Positions 12,691-23,782 of a DNA stretch of 64,000 nt are shown here, in pieces. This stretch comes from Cyathus striatus. Taxonomy: Eukaryota; Basidiomycota; Agaricomycetes; Agaricales; Nidulariaceae. The notes under the pieces are model-generated. The model ran no database searches. It was not told the DNA's origin and saw only the letters and a program-made list of their open reading frames with translations. Each line of letters begins with the position of its first letter. Position 1 is the first letter of the stretch. The stretch lies in contig JAOVFP010000007.1 in the NCBI GenBank assembly GCA_025738555.1, positions 4,030,001 through 4,094,000 of the forward strand, read 5' to 3'. A program made the position numbers and the translations under genes.

Positions 12691-13066
12691 TAAATGACTG
12701 TTCTCAGTCTTTAATAGGCCACCAGTTTTATCTACACATGTTCACCCTCAAAGCTTAAATGCAAGTTGCCACATCATTCAAAGGTTCCAAAGAAGGTACA
12801 GTTTTCCCTTCATTTGTCTTGGATCCTCAGGGTCCACTTATGTGTTCTGAGTACTTAATGCTTGCCAGGAGGGGTAGATAGGCTTTGTGCATTTCTTGTC
12901 GCTCCCTTCACCTCTACTCTCTCTGCTTCCACTCATGCATTTTCCCAACTGTCCAGTTCCCAAAATGCCTGTGGATTATGATGCCTTCAAGACCTTGCTG
13001 GCATTACCCCACTGTCTCCCAATGCTGAACAGGCAGTACTTTACACTCCCCCCCCCTTTCACCATG
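12691..13066. other. Short unassigned stretch
   Basis: A 70-codon plus frame (12887-13099) contains PVDYDAFKTLLALPHC. It could be an exon of a gene related to the one starting at 14236, but the satellites that follow interrupt any such model. No family is recognised. Confidence 0.3.
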
Positions 13067-14205
13067 AATTTACATGAAATTCACATGGAAATCACATGAA
13101 AATCACCTATTTAATATAAATTCACATGAAATTCACATAAAATTACATGAACTTCATGTGATTTTAAATATTTTCCAAAAGGCATAGATTCATGAACTTT
13201 CATGTATTTTAGGTGAAATTTTGGTGAAAATATAGTGAAATTCACATGAGAGATTGGGGGTCATTACACTACTCCATGGAATCAGATGGAGTTCACTTGT
13301 GACACCATGTACAAAGTGTGACACCACATGTTGAGGGTGACACTGTGTGCTAAGTGTGACACTGCATGGTTGAGTGTGATGCTGTGTGCTGAGTGTGATG
13401 CTGTGTGCTGAGTGTAACACTGTGTGCTAAGTGTGACACTGCATGCTGACTGTCTAAGCTGTACCTAGACTCTATTGTCACAGTTGTAACATGTTTCCTA
13501 CAGTCATCAAACTTGTCACACATGTGTGAAAGTATGACATTGGGAAAATGTTGGAAAAAGCGTGACATGTGTGACATGTCACGCTTTCCCCCCAACATTT
13601 TCCAACATGTTACAATTTTTCCCATACATGTCACACATGTCACGCTTTTTCCAACATTTTCCAACATATCACACTTTCACACATGTGTGTATTGAGTGTG
13701 ACACTGTGTGTTAAGTGTGACACATCACACTCAGCACATAGTGTCACACTTGCACCTGACAAACAGTATCACACTCAACACATAGTGCCATACTTGTAGA
13801 GTACAGGTAGAGTTCAGGTCTGTGGGAAAACTATTAGTCATCACTCTGCAGTGGTTGGTTCAATTATGACTGAGGTCATTATGAATTATGTACATTTATT
13901 TGTATTACTAGTAAGCAATACTATGAAATACAACTGAAGCTCACTACTCTTGTATAAGCTTCACATGAGTTTCATATGAATATCACATGAACTTCACTGA
14001 GTGACATGAATGCCAGGTGAAAAATTCATGTGAATTTTCACTTCATCTTCACATGAAATTCATGCAAAATTCACATGAAATTATTAGCAGTGTTCTCACT
14101 GAAATTCAGCAAAAATAATGCAAAAAGTTCACCTGAAATTCACATGAAGTTCACATGACATTCACCCATTTATGTGAAACTCACATGAAATTCACATGAA
14201 AGGGG
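13067..14205. repeat. Nested, roughly symmetric short-motif satellites
   Basis: Outer flanks (13067-13260 and 13960-14205) are built of a degenerate palindromic 10-mer TTCACATGAA. Inner flanks (13290-13460 and 13690-13790) are built of GTGTGACACTGTGTGCTGA-type units. The centre is a long hairpin (13513-13688). The motif order outer, inner, hairpin, inner, outer makes the whole block quasi-palindromic. Confidence 0.75.
13513..13688. repeat. Hairpin with about 62-bp stem
   Basis: 13513-13575 is the near-perfect reverse complement of 13626-13688; both contain ACATGTGTGA and TTGGAAAATGTTGGAAAAAG-like segments. The about 50-nt loop repeats the same CACGCTTT and CCAACATTTTCC motifs. It is the centre of the satellite block. 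Confidence 0.8.
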
Positions 14206-14235
14206 GGGGAGAGCATAAAGAGCTCTGAACAGGAG

Positions 14236-16027
14236 ATGGCTCTGTCTGACTGGGACCCTTCACCCACACCTATGTGTGCCCCACCACTTCTGTTACCCAA
14301 GTGGTATTTTGTTGAAGGTATGCACTCACATCTCTTTTTGCTGTGTGGCTAACTCTCTGATGTTTTTACAGGCTGTAAGGGTGGTCCACTGGGGAAGAAA
14401 ATATTCAAAGTTCTCTTGACTCCTCTTGCTGCTTTATTGTCCCTGGCTCAATCTATGCATGTTCCTTTGCTTGCTCCCAGTGGGGTTGCCACTTCTAGTG
14501 CTCCTGCTGCTCATAAGTGGATTTTCTGCCTTTTTATATGCAGTATCTTATTGTTCTAACTACCTGTTGATTACAGTTCTCACAGCAGGGTTACCAGGTT
14601 ATCCCCACCCTTATGTACCTGTTGTCTCTGGGGTGGTTCAACCAAAGCCTCATGTGGTTACTCTGGCTGATTCTCCCCCTGTGTCTCATTGTCAGTGCAC
14701 AACTTTGGTTGCTGAGGATGACTTTGCCTATGATCAAATGGTAGAACATCCACTATTACCAGACCCAGATGACTCAATGGATGTCAACATGGTCCCCAGT
14801 GCTTCTGAGGTGGATGAGAGTGAAAAGGAAGAGACTATGGCTGAGGAGGATGTTCCTGCCCCTGCTGAAGTGGTACCCAAAGAGGAGGAGGAGTCTTCCT
14901 CTTCCAATGCCAATGAAGAGGACAAGTTGGATGATGATAGTGGGTCTTACCAACCTAGTTTGTCTTTTTCATATCCTGCTTTTCCTTTTCCTAATCTTTC
15001 ATTTATTTCCAAACTCCCAGTCTTGTGAAGCCTCCTCTGACTCTCCTTGCCATTCTGCTCACCCATCTGTATCCAAGAAAACTGTGGCTACTTCCTCTAA
15101 TGGCCCAGTTACTTTGTCTAAAACATGTTCTGGCAAGAGTGCTAGCACCACACCCCACAAAACTACCAAGGCTACTTGTCAACAGGAGGACCTCCTCCAT
15201 ATGACAGCTGGCACTCCTTTGAGGAGTGAGCATTTGTATGTATCTCTTGAAGAGGCACTTACCACCTTAGGTACTAAGAATTGTGTGGCTTGTGACACCC
15301 ACTCCCTGGACTGTGCTGGTGAGGCTGATGCTAATACTACCAGAGTCTGCTGTTGGTTCTGCAAGCACTTCCAAGGTGGTCAGTGTAGTTGCCAGGTGTT
15401 ACCACCTGTGGCTACTTTTCAAACAGCTCTTGCCCATAGTGCTGGTTTGACATTTATTCATGGTAAGTACTTTCTTTGCTCTTTCTTTCATGCTAAGAAC
15501 TGACTTGTGTTTCCACAGGAATTGCTGAGCTAGGATGTGCTATTGATGCAGCTGACTTGGCCTGCCACACTTCGTCCCTATGCTATTCCATTGACTACAT
15601 GAAGTGCACTCAGTATTGTGTCACCCTGGTCCAACAGTTGCATGCTTATGTTCAAAGGCACAGCTTTGCCCATTTTATGGCCACCAGCTTCTTTCATGAT
15701 GATTACACTGTCAAGGAGTTTGAAGAGCTCATGAAAATTGCCAATTTTATTGACAGCAGTGCTCTTCCTTCTGTTACTGAAGTTTCATGTTTGGAGGATG
15801 CTTTGCATCAAGCTTTGTCTTGTGAGTTGGCTGCTACCAACCAATCCTTGGGGAATTTCACTATTCCAGTGGCAGATACTCAAGTGGTTCCTTTGGCCTT
15901 CTATGATGACATGCTGCTGGAGTTCCAAGCTGTCACCTTTCCTTCTTTGGTCCCATTTGGTCATGCTTATGAAATTTTGGAGGATGGGACTAAGGTTACT
16001 ATTGCTGGTGCAGGCCAGTCTTTTTAA
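14236..16027 (+). CDS. Hypothetical multi-exon protein with Cys-rich motif
   Basis: Start ATG 14236 (MALSDWDPSPTPMC). A first intron 14318-14371 (GTATGC..ACAG) joins WYFVEG to CKGGPLGKKIFKVLL. A last intron 15473-15518 (GTAAGT..ACAG) joins LTFIHG to IAELGCAID, and the last exon runs to TAA at 16027. Between them the open frames 14560-14940 (acidic, Ser/Glu-rich) and 15031-15472 must be spliced, but the internal junctions near 14500 and 14940-15030 are ambiguous. A Cys cluster with CVACDTHSLDC, then CCWFCKHFQGGQCSC, resembles zinc-binding Cys motifs in uncharacterised Agaricomycete multigene families. No known catalytic domain. CpG is rare, as in the surrounding repeats, and the reading frames are otherwise open, so it may be an expressed or recently active gene. 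Confidence 0.55.
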
Positions 16028-16463
16028 ATTGCAATTTGTTTTGGTAGATACTCTTTATTTGGTTTGTGCATTTCATGTACAATATGTTTTTAGCTAGTAT
16101 TTAGTTATCTAATGCAATTATGTTTCTGTTGTGTGCTTATTCCTTCACATGTTATATTTCTAAGTTGAAATGTGCACATGTAGGCAATGTCATGAGTATA
16201 TGAGCAGCTACCCATACCCATGGCAGGTAGTGGTTAAACCCATGGGTTTTTGATTAAGTTGAAAGAGAAATAAAATAAAGATGTATATTAGATTGGTGTG
16301 ATATATAGTAGTAGTATATATACATGACACATACACAGTTTTAATCACAAATGTGCATACATTCATATGGGAAAGAGTTTAGACTTGAAAGTAGTAATAG
16401 ATCAATAGTGAGAGGTAGATAGGAAAGAATAAATCATAGCAGTGGAACAAGAAGTCCAAATTG
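16028..16463. other. 3' flank, nothing recognised
   Basis: AT-rich sequence following the Cys-rich gene, CpG-free, without open frames of note. It ends at the first solo LTR. Confidence 0.4.
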
Positions 16464-16776
16464 TGTTAGATATTCTGAGTTGCACAGCTTCTTTGACAGC
16501 TGTCACTTGTCACCTGTCATACTTGACAGTTCTGTGATTGACAGATACTTGATTGACAGCTGTCAGTTACCTTAGTTACAGGACTTTGGTTGGACTTTGG
16601 TAGACACACTCAGTATATAAACACTCTGTAACTTGATAGTTGTAAAACAAGTTTCCTTCCCATCTGTGTCAGTGTCAGTGTTTGTGTTTGAGTTCTTGCT
16701 CCTTTACCACTCTCTTTGCTCTCTTATTATCCTCTTTGCTCTCAACCACCCTCTTTATTCTTTGTTACTTCTGACA
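16464..16776 (+). mobile_element. Solo LTR 1 (313 bp), TSD AATTG
   Basis: Starts TGTTAGATATTCTG and ends TTGTTACTTCTGACA, so it has TG..CA ends, and contains a TATATAAACACTC TATA-like box followed by a CT-rich tract. The 5 bp on both sides are AATTG (16459-16463 and 16777-16781), a perfect target-site duplication. No internal retrotransposon DNA is attached. It matches the LTRs at 17176 and 17608. Confidence 0.85.
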
Positions 16777-16781
16777 AATTG

Positions 16782-17175
16782 TATGTTTAATAGGTCATTA
16801 TAAACATTGAAGTAAGGGCAAATCTTATACAAAGTTATGAAACAAACAGGCCAGAACTGGTGGCAAAATAATAATAAATTATTAGTGTGGAAAAGAATGA
16901 TAGAAAAATACATAGCATTATAACATGTGCACCAAATTTTATGTTAAATTGGCTGTTTTTTACATTCAATATAATACTAACAATGTATTGATTTACAAAA
17001 CAAATGGACCACACATGATGGTAAAATAGTAATAATTGTTAGTTTGGGGAAGAAATGATAGAAAATGTGATAGCATTAGAACAAAAGCATCAAAATGTAC
17101 AGTCAATATGCCATTCTAGATGTTAATGGAAGTACAATCAGTACACCAATTTATGAAATGAAAGGAGAACAAATG
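16782..17175. repeat. AT-rich duplicated spacer between solo LTRs
   Basis: Contains two diverged copies of an AT-rich unit of about 190 bp (around 16810-16960 and 16995-17150), with the shared segments GGTAAAATA/GGCAAAATA and GATAGAAAA. A related piece lies at 17525-17600. No gene. Confidence 0.55.
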
Positions 17176-17517
17176 TGTTAGATATTCTGGGTTGCACAGC
17201 TTCTTTGACAGCTGTCACTTGTCACCTGTCATACTTGACAGTTCTGTGATTGACAGATCCTTGATTGACAGATATGTGATTGACAGATTGACAGCTGTCT
17301 GTTACCTTAGTTACATGGACCTTGGTTGGGACTTTGGTAGATAGCCTCAGTATATATATACACTCTGTAACTTGGTAGTAGTTAACAAGTTTCCTCCCCA
17401 TTTTGTGTCTGTGTCTGTGTCTGTGTTTGAGTTCTTGCTCCTTTATCACCCTCTCTTTGCTCCACTATCACCCTCATTCTTCTCAATCACCCTCTCTATT
17501 CTTTGTTACTTCTGACA
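17176..17517 (+). mobile_element. Solo LTR 2 (342 bp)
   Basis: Same family as the LTRs at 16464 and 17608, TG..CA ends, with an extra copy of the ATTGACAGAT-type motif that explains its greater length. The flanks are AAATG and AAATA, a target duplication with one transition. Confidence 0.8.
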
Positions 17518-17607
17518 AAATAGTGGAGATATATGGTAGTTTATTTGTGGGGAAGGGAAGATAGATAAACTATAGAATTAGGATAAGGGGTCAAATTATA
17601 CAGTTAA

Positions 17608-17908
17608 TGATAGATATTCTGGGTTGCACAGCTTCCTTGACAGCTGTCACTTGTCACCTGTCATACTTGACAGATCTGTGATTGACAGATCCTTGATTGA
17701 CAGATTGACAGCTGTCAGTTACCTTAGTTACAGGACTTTGGTTGGACTTTGGTAGACTTAATCAGTATATAAACACTCTGTAACTTGGTAGTTGTTAACT
17801 AGCTTTCCTCCCATTTTGTGTCTGTGTCTGTGTCTGTGTTTGAGTTCTTGCTCCTTTACTATCCTCTTTGCTCTCAATCACCCTCTTTATTCTTTGTTAC
17901 TTCTGACA
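17608..17908 (+). mobile_element. Solo LTR 3 (301 bp), TSD GTTAA
   Basis: Same family; starts TGATAGATATTCTGG and ends TTGTTACTTCTGACA. Flanked by GTTAA on both sides (17603-17607 and 17909-17913), a perfect 5-bp target duplication. No internal region remains. Confidence 0.85.
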
Positions 17909-18044
17909 GTTAATACACCATCATTGACATTGGATATAGATTCTCAATTTAACTATATCAACATGAACTATTACTGGTTAAATTATCATAAAAATATGGA
18001 GTGTGTTTGTCTGGAAACTATAGTTTAAGTAAAATACATGAGTA

Positions 18045-18240
18045 TGGTGCTGAAGTTCAACCCTGTGGGCTGAACAAAATAAAAAAGTGGGTTCTTGTGC
18101 TAATACATTGCACATTATATGTTGATGTACTCTATTAAGTCTGTAAAAAGGTAATTTATTACTGACTTTGTTCTTGCATATTTTTATTCAATGTCCCACT
18201 TATGGGTACCTGTGGGTTACAGGTGATATGCCAGCTTTTA
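18045..18240 (+). repeat. Dispersed repeat R7, copy 1
   Basis: Matches 31385-31600 in the same orientation. Shared landmarks are TCAACCCTGTG.GCTGAACAAAAT at the left, TTTTTATTCAATG in the middle and GGTACCTGTGGGTTACAGGT at the right end. No coding potential; probably a non-autonomous element. Confidence 0.7.
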
Positions 18241-19992
18241 GAATATCCTTATTTTTTGATTATTATTTCATTTATGTAAACTTCTATTTTAAATATGTGT
18301 GAAATCTACCCCATGAGTACAAGGGTTGGAAAGAGAGCTGGGGCTGAGACCTGTGCTGCCAGCTAAAGTATCTCCTCAATACAAACCAAGGGTATGGAAA
18401 TATATATTATATGGGTTGCTGGCTTTCTGCACTTATTAAACATGTTCTATTCATTTCTTAGTAGCCACTAAGCTACTTATTTAATTATTATTATTCTATA
18501 ATGAAGCTGCCATACCACTCTTGTACACCTTGAATGGTGCTCTAGCATGAAGTCCAACACATCATACCACATGCCATTATTATGTAATGCTCTGGAGGAA
18601 ATTCCTGTTGTCTTGTCTCAAGGCTGTAGTAAAAGGATATATCTCAGACTGCCTATATCAGGACCCAAATGGCTGCACTAGAGACATGTGCAAAACCACA
18701 TGGGACACTGCATGAAACAGCCAAGAATGGTACCAACACCATCATGCACTATTGATGCATGCATCAGAATGGGCTGTTAAGTCTGTAATTCCCTGTAACT
18801 GAGTGTGTACTGACATAAGCACATGTCCTAGCACATGCATTGAGATAGTACCAATGCTGCAGCATTCAAGACACTTCTGAAACAAGGTGCATCTGTATGG
18901 TTTGGAAGGTTGTTCCTGCCTCAAGAAAGCTTATTAAATATGCTTGGAAGTATGCTACCTACTTACTTGGTTTACACTACATCATACAATATACCTAAGA
19001 TAGCAGGCATAAGGTTCCAGCATGCTTACATAATACAAACTTAACCTCAACTCAATCCTGAAATACCTTCCTCAACATTTATTCTAGTGCAAATCTAATT
19101 CCAAGAAGTTATTCTGTAGTGTATTTAAAGCAGAACATTCAAAAAGAAATTGAAAAAAAAGTTAATTGACTTCATAATTTTGACTACAAAATTTTTAAAG
19201 AAAACTTGTTCAGAATACATTATTATTGCACTGTAGATAGGTTGGAAGCCTCTTCAGATTTTTGTCCCCTAACATTTTGCGGCTTACATAATCAAGTCAC
19301 ATGACTATTCAAAGCACAGCAGCCACTTCATATGAACAGAAACAAGAGGATATCGATGTGAAAAACATAGGTAGACATCCCAAAAACACAATAAACCACT
19401 TATCAAACTTGAAGAATGGTTACAGTGAAGATGACAAGTGCATACCAAGATATGGTGTGAGTAAGTCAAGAGTAAGTATGTACTACTTCAGTCATCAGAA
19501 GCTTAATTACCTCCAAGAAACAGTTTCTGAGAATCTTGAATCATTGGACTCCAAAGAATTTTACCTGAAAGAAGAGATAATGTCCTTGCATGTCTGGATG
19601 ACATCCCACAACTTCAAATTCTTCAGTACATATGCTGCATAACAATACTTAATTCTCATACTTAAATTTAGATATACCAACCACTCAGCAGATGACATGC
19701 TTAATTAGTGTATATGATCAGCATCTGACAGGACCTGACTCTGTTGCCTGATGCAGCATGGGCTAATAGAAAGCTCAAGGTACCTCCTCACTGTGAAATG
19801 GCATCTACTTAATAATCTTAAGAGTGAATATCAATGATATATACTTAATATTACTTTGTAATGCCAATATTAATTATATTACACAAAATCCATACTCCAC
19901 AGAGCTCATCCGAGCTGATTCCTAGCACATAATTTTTTGGATTTTTCTGAACCCGACATTTTGCACCTCTTGGCGCTTACATAATCAGCTTA
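18241..19992. other. Unassigned AT-rich DNA with LTR-like fragment
   Basis: No gene is recognised. A 113-codon plus frame at 19301-19642 begins MTIQSTAATSYEQKQ and has no family. 18999-19030, read on the minus strand, matches the first about 38 bp of the LTR-like sequence at 19993. A short direct repeat with ACATTTTGC and GCTTACATAATCA occurs at about 19270 and 19950. Confidence 0.4.
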
Positions 19993-20292
19993 TGTAAGGG
20001 TGCTGGAACCTTGTGCCCACTATCTTAGTCTTCATTGTAATATATAAGTAGCTAGTTTTAGTTTAGAGAAGACAAGTACTGCATGAGCTGTCTTCTGTTC
20101 TCAAAGTAGAGTAATGTTCTGAAATCAGTATCTGAAGTTTTGATTAGAATTTGAAGTACCAAGTACTTTTGAATTGAATTGAATATTAGTTATCCAAGTT
20201 TTTGAACTAGTACTGCAATTGAAGTATTAAAACCCAGTCTTAGAAATCAAGCTATAGTCTTTAACATCATTCTATTTCATTATTGCTAACCA
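19993..20292 (+). mobile_element. Candidate LTR (about 300 bp)
   Basis: Begins TGTAAGGGTGCTGGAACC, has a TATATAAG box about 50 bp in, and could end ..CTAACCA at 20292. The same start sequence occurs inverted, ending at 19030. No target duplication or paired LTR was found, and it is unlike the gypsy 3' LTR at 27229, so this is only a candidate. Confidence 0.35.
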
Positions 20293-20469
20293 GATACCCT
20301 TCATACTAAATATAACTAATGTAAGAGGGGTGTCAGCCAATTTGATCATGAAATGCCCTGGATTTTTTGATCACCATGATCATAAAAGCCAGGGCTTTTT
20401 TTGATCACCTGCTATCATATATTTACTAATGAATCTGTGAGTTACTAATGAATGTAGTGGTGATCATAG

Positions 20470-21150
20470 GTTAGTTCAAGTGCATATTCACATACTATTA
20501 CTACTAATAATTTCCAAGGTGATCATAGGTGATCATAGGCCATTTCAAGTGTGTATTCATATATTATTACTACTAATGATTTTAGAGGTGATCATAGGTG
20601 ATCATAAGTTATTTCAAGCATGTATTAACATATTATTACCACTAATCATTCTTGAGGTGATCAAAGGTGATCATAGGTCATTTCAAGTGTATATTCACTT
20701 ATTATTACTAGTAATATTTTTGGAGGTGATCAAAGGTGATCATAGGTCATTTCAAGCATGTATTCACTTATTATTACTACTAATAATTCTGGAGGTGATC
20801 AAAGGTGATCATAGGTCATTTCAAACATGTATTCACATATTATTACTACTAATGATTCTGGAGGTGATCAAAGGTGATCATAGGTAATCCCAAGCACATA
20901 TTCACATATTATTACTACTAATCATTCTAAAGGTGATCAAAGGTGATCATAGGTCATTTCAAACATGTATTCACATATTATTACTACTAATGATTTTGGA
21001 GGTAATCAAAGGTGATCATAGGTCATTTCAAGCACATATTCACATATTATTACTACTAATCATTCTGGAGATGATCAAAGGTGATCATAGGTGATCATTA
21101 AGCATTTCAAGGGTATATTGGCTTATTATTAGTACTAGTAAATGTAGAGA
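20470..21150 (+). repeat. 69-70-bp minisatellite, left arm (about 10 units)
   Basis: Each unit has two TGATCA palindromes a few bases apart, then GGTCATTTCAAGC.TGTATTCACA and TATTATTACTACTAAT. Because the unit is close to 69 bp, a repeat-encoded frame stays open for 135 codons (20480-20887); this follows from the period and is not evidence of a gene. Confidence 0.85.
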
Positions 21151-21164
21151 TGATTATAGGTGAT

Positions 21165-21745
21165 CAATTCACATGTGTCACATCTGTCACACATATTCCC
21201 ACATGTCACATCTGTCACACATATTCACATGCATCACATTTGTCACATATATTCGCACATGTCACATCTGTCACACATATTCGCACATGTCACATATATT
21301 CACACATGTTACATATATTCGCACATGTCACATATATTCACACATGTTACATATATTCGCACATGTCACATATATTCTCATGTGTCACATTTATCACACA
21401 TATTCCCATATATCACATCTGTCATGACACCACGCACCTTACACATATCATACATATTCCCACATTTCATGAATTTCCTGCATGTTACATTTGTCATGCT
21501 TTCCATGTGTGTTACACATGTCACACAAATTCCTGTGTATCACATTTTATAATCTTATGCATAACATATATCATGCATTTTACACATATCATATTTGTCA
21601 CATATATTCCTACATTTCACATTTGTTACACCTAATCATGCACATGACATATGTCATGCATGTATGTCATACTTTTCACACATATTCTCAGACATGTCAC
21701 ATCTGTCACAAATTTCATGTATGTCATGTTTGTCAATTGTTTCTT
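21165..21745 (+). repeat. 28/19-bp minisatellite, left arm
   Basis: Units are CATCTGTCACACATATTC plus CCACATGTCA (28 bp), shortening to 19-bp units in the middle and degenerating toward the centre. All three forward frames are open for long stretches as His/Ser/Thr/Ile-rich repeats, which is an effect of the base composition. Confidence 0.8.
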
Positions 21746-22489
21746 TACATCTCATAGCCAAGGAATCAGAGCACTCTAAAATACTACAGTGAACTATTGG
21801 TTCATTGTGTGTAAATTAGGTCATGAGCAGGAAACCCAGCAATATCAGGCACATGAACCACTTCCTGATGCTGTCTTGTTAAATTGGATGAGGGGATTCT
21901 AAAATGTCTATTGACTGCCAATCCTGAATGGTGTCTGATCCTAAAAAAGTGAAAAGTAATGGCCACTGAGCAAGAAAGAGTACAGGAGTACAGGAGGCAT
22001 TTTTATACTTAGAAATAGATAAGAATACTAAAAGAACTATATAACATATGGCACTGAAATGGTAAAACTAAGTGTGACACAATATCACTAAGAGTGAAGA
22101 TAGTTTCCATTAATTATTTGTATCAATAAAACAAAAAAACTGCTTTGTAGTGATGTTTGATGTGATGTGAAATCATATATTTGACCATTCTTTCACATTT
22201 TTTATTCATGAGTGGTTCTATCACTATTCTTTTCAATAGCAAAATGTTCAATACCATCATATCACATCTCTAGTTCTAATTGTAAAACATGTCATACCAT
22301 CTCATTCCAAATTTATCATACATTGTTAATGAACCTATGGATCTACATACACTTTACACTTTATTACAAGTTATGACCTTCAATTCTACAAGAGCATATA
22401 TGTTTCTTTTTTAAATAATTTATTGTGCACTTTTGGATACTTTGAACCTGAGTTATTTTTTACATGTCATAACAAGTTAATACATGTTG

Positions 22490-23010
22490 CACATGATATA
22501 TGTAAAAAGTGTGACAAACATAACATGCATGAAAAGCGTGACAGATGTCACACATGCGAATATATGTGACAAATATGACATGTGTAAAAGGTGTGATATA
22601 TGTCACATACAGAATTATAAATGTGATGTACATGGAAAGCATGACAAATGTAACATGCAGGAAGAATGTGACAAATGTGATATACAGGAATTCATAAAGT
22701 GTGGGAATATGTATGATATGTGTGAGGTGTGTGACATCGTGACAAATGTGACATATGGGAATATGTGTGATAATGTGATGTGTGTGAATATATGTGACAG
22801 ATGTGATGTGTGGGAATATGTGTGACAGATGTGACATGTGCAAATATGTGTGACAGATGTGATATGTGCAAATATATATGACAAATGTGATGCATGCGAA
22901 TATGTGTGACAGATGTGACATTTGTGAATATATGTGACAGATGTGATGCGTGCGAATATATGTGACAGATGTGACATGTGGGAATATGTGTGACAGATGT
23001 GACACATGCG
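22490..23010 (-). repeat. 28/19-bp minisatellite, right arm (inverted)
   Basis: Reverse complement of the array at 21165-21745 with TGTGACAGATGTGACATGTG-type units. The two arrays differ by substitutions and unit number. Confidence 0.8.
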
Positions 23011-23019
23011 AATTGATCA

Positions 23020-23670
23020 CCTATGATCATCTCTACATTTACTAGTACTAATAATAAGCCAATATACCCTTGAAATGCTTAATGATCACCTATGATCACC
23101 TATACATTTATTAATAGTAATAATAGACTAATGTGCAGTTGAAAACACTTAATGATCACCTTTGATCATCTCCAGAATGATTAGTAGTAATAATATGGGA
23201 ATATGTGCTTGAAATGACCTATGATCACCTTTGATCACCTCCAAAATCATTAGTAGTAATAATATGAGAACACATGTTTGAAATGACCTATGATCACCTT
23301 TGATCACCTTTAGAATGATTAGTAGTAATAATATGTGAATATGTGCTTGGGATTACCTATAATCACCTTTGATCACCTCCAGAATGATTAGTAGTAATAA
23401 TATGTGAATACATGTTTGAAATGACCTATGATCACCTTTGATTACCTCCAGAATTATTAGTAGTAATAATAAGTGAATATATGCTTGAAATGACCTATGA
23501 TCACCTTTGATCACCTCAAGAATGATTAGTGGTAATAATATGTTAATACATGCTTGAAATAACCTATGATCACCTATGATCACCTCTAAAATCATTAGTA
23601 GTAATAATATATGAATACACACTTGAAATGGTTTATGATCACCTATGATCACCTCTAAAATCATTAGTAA
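23020..23670 (-). repeat. 69-70-bp minisatellite, right arm (inverted)
   Basis: About nine units, the reverse complement of those at 20470-21150, with TGATCACCTTTGATCACC palindrome pairs and TTAGTAGTAATAATAT segments. Confidence 0.85.
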
Positions 23671-23782
23671 CCCATAGATTCATTAGTAAATATATGACAG
23701 CAGGTGATCAAAAAAAGCCCTGGATTTTTTGATCACCATGATCATAAAAGCCAGGGCTTTTCATGATCATATTGGCTGACAC

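Larger units (their letters stand above)
20330..23782. mobile_element. Foldback-like element, 3.45 kb, arms of minisatellites
   Basis: Ends GTGTCAGCC..GGCTGACAC. About 150 bp of terminal inverted repeat on each side contains GCCCTGG and the palindromic CATGATCATAAAAGCC..GGGCTTTT. Inside, each arm has about ten units of a 69-70-bp minisatellite (20470-21150 and 23020-23670) and then a 28/19-bp minisatellite (21165-21745 and 22490-23010). The two arms are reverse complements in motif order. The centre (21746-22480) is unique AT-rich DNA without a gene. This architecture resembles Foldback/Galileo-type elements, whose long inverted termini are tandem repeats. The right end abuts gypsy pol coding sequence directly. 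No target-site duplication is evident (TAAGAGGG versus TCATGCAA). Confidence 0.75.

Noticed and set aside
20470..23670. CRISPR-like regularly spaced repeats
   Set aside because: The 69-70-bp units are contiguous degenerate tandem repeats without unique spacers, in a fungal genome, and mirrored by an inverted array.
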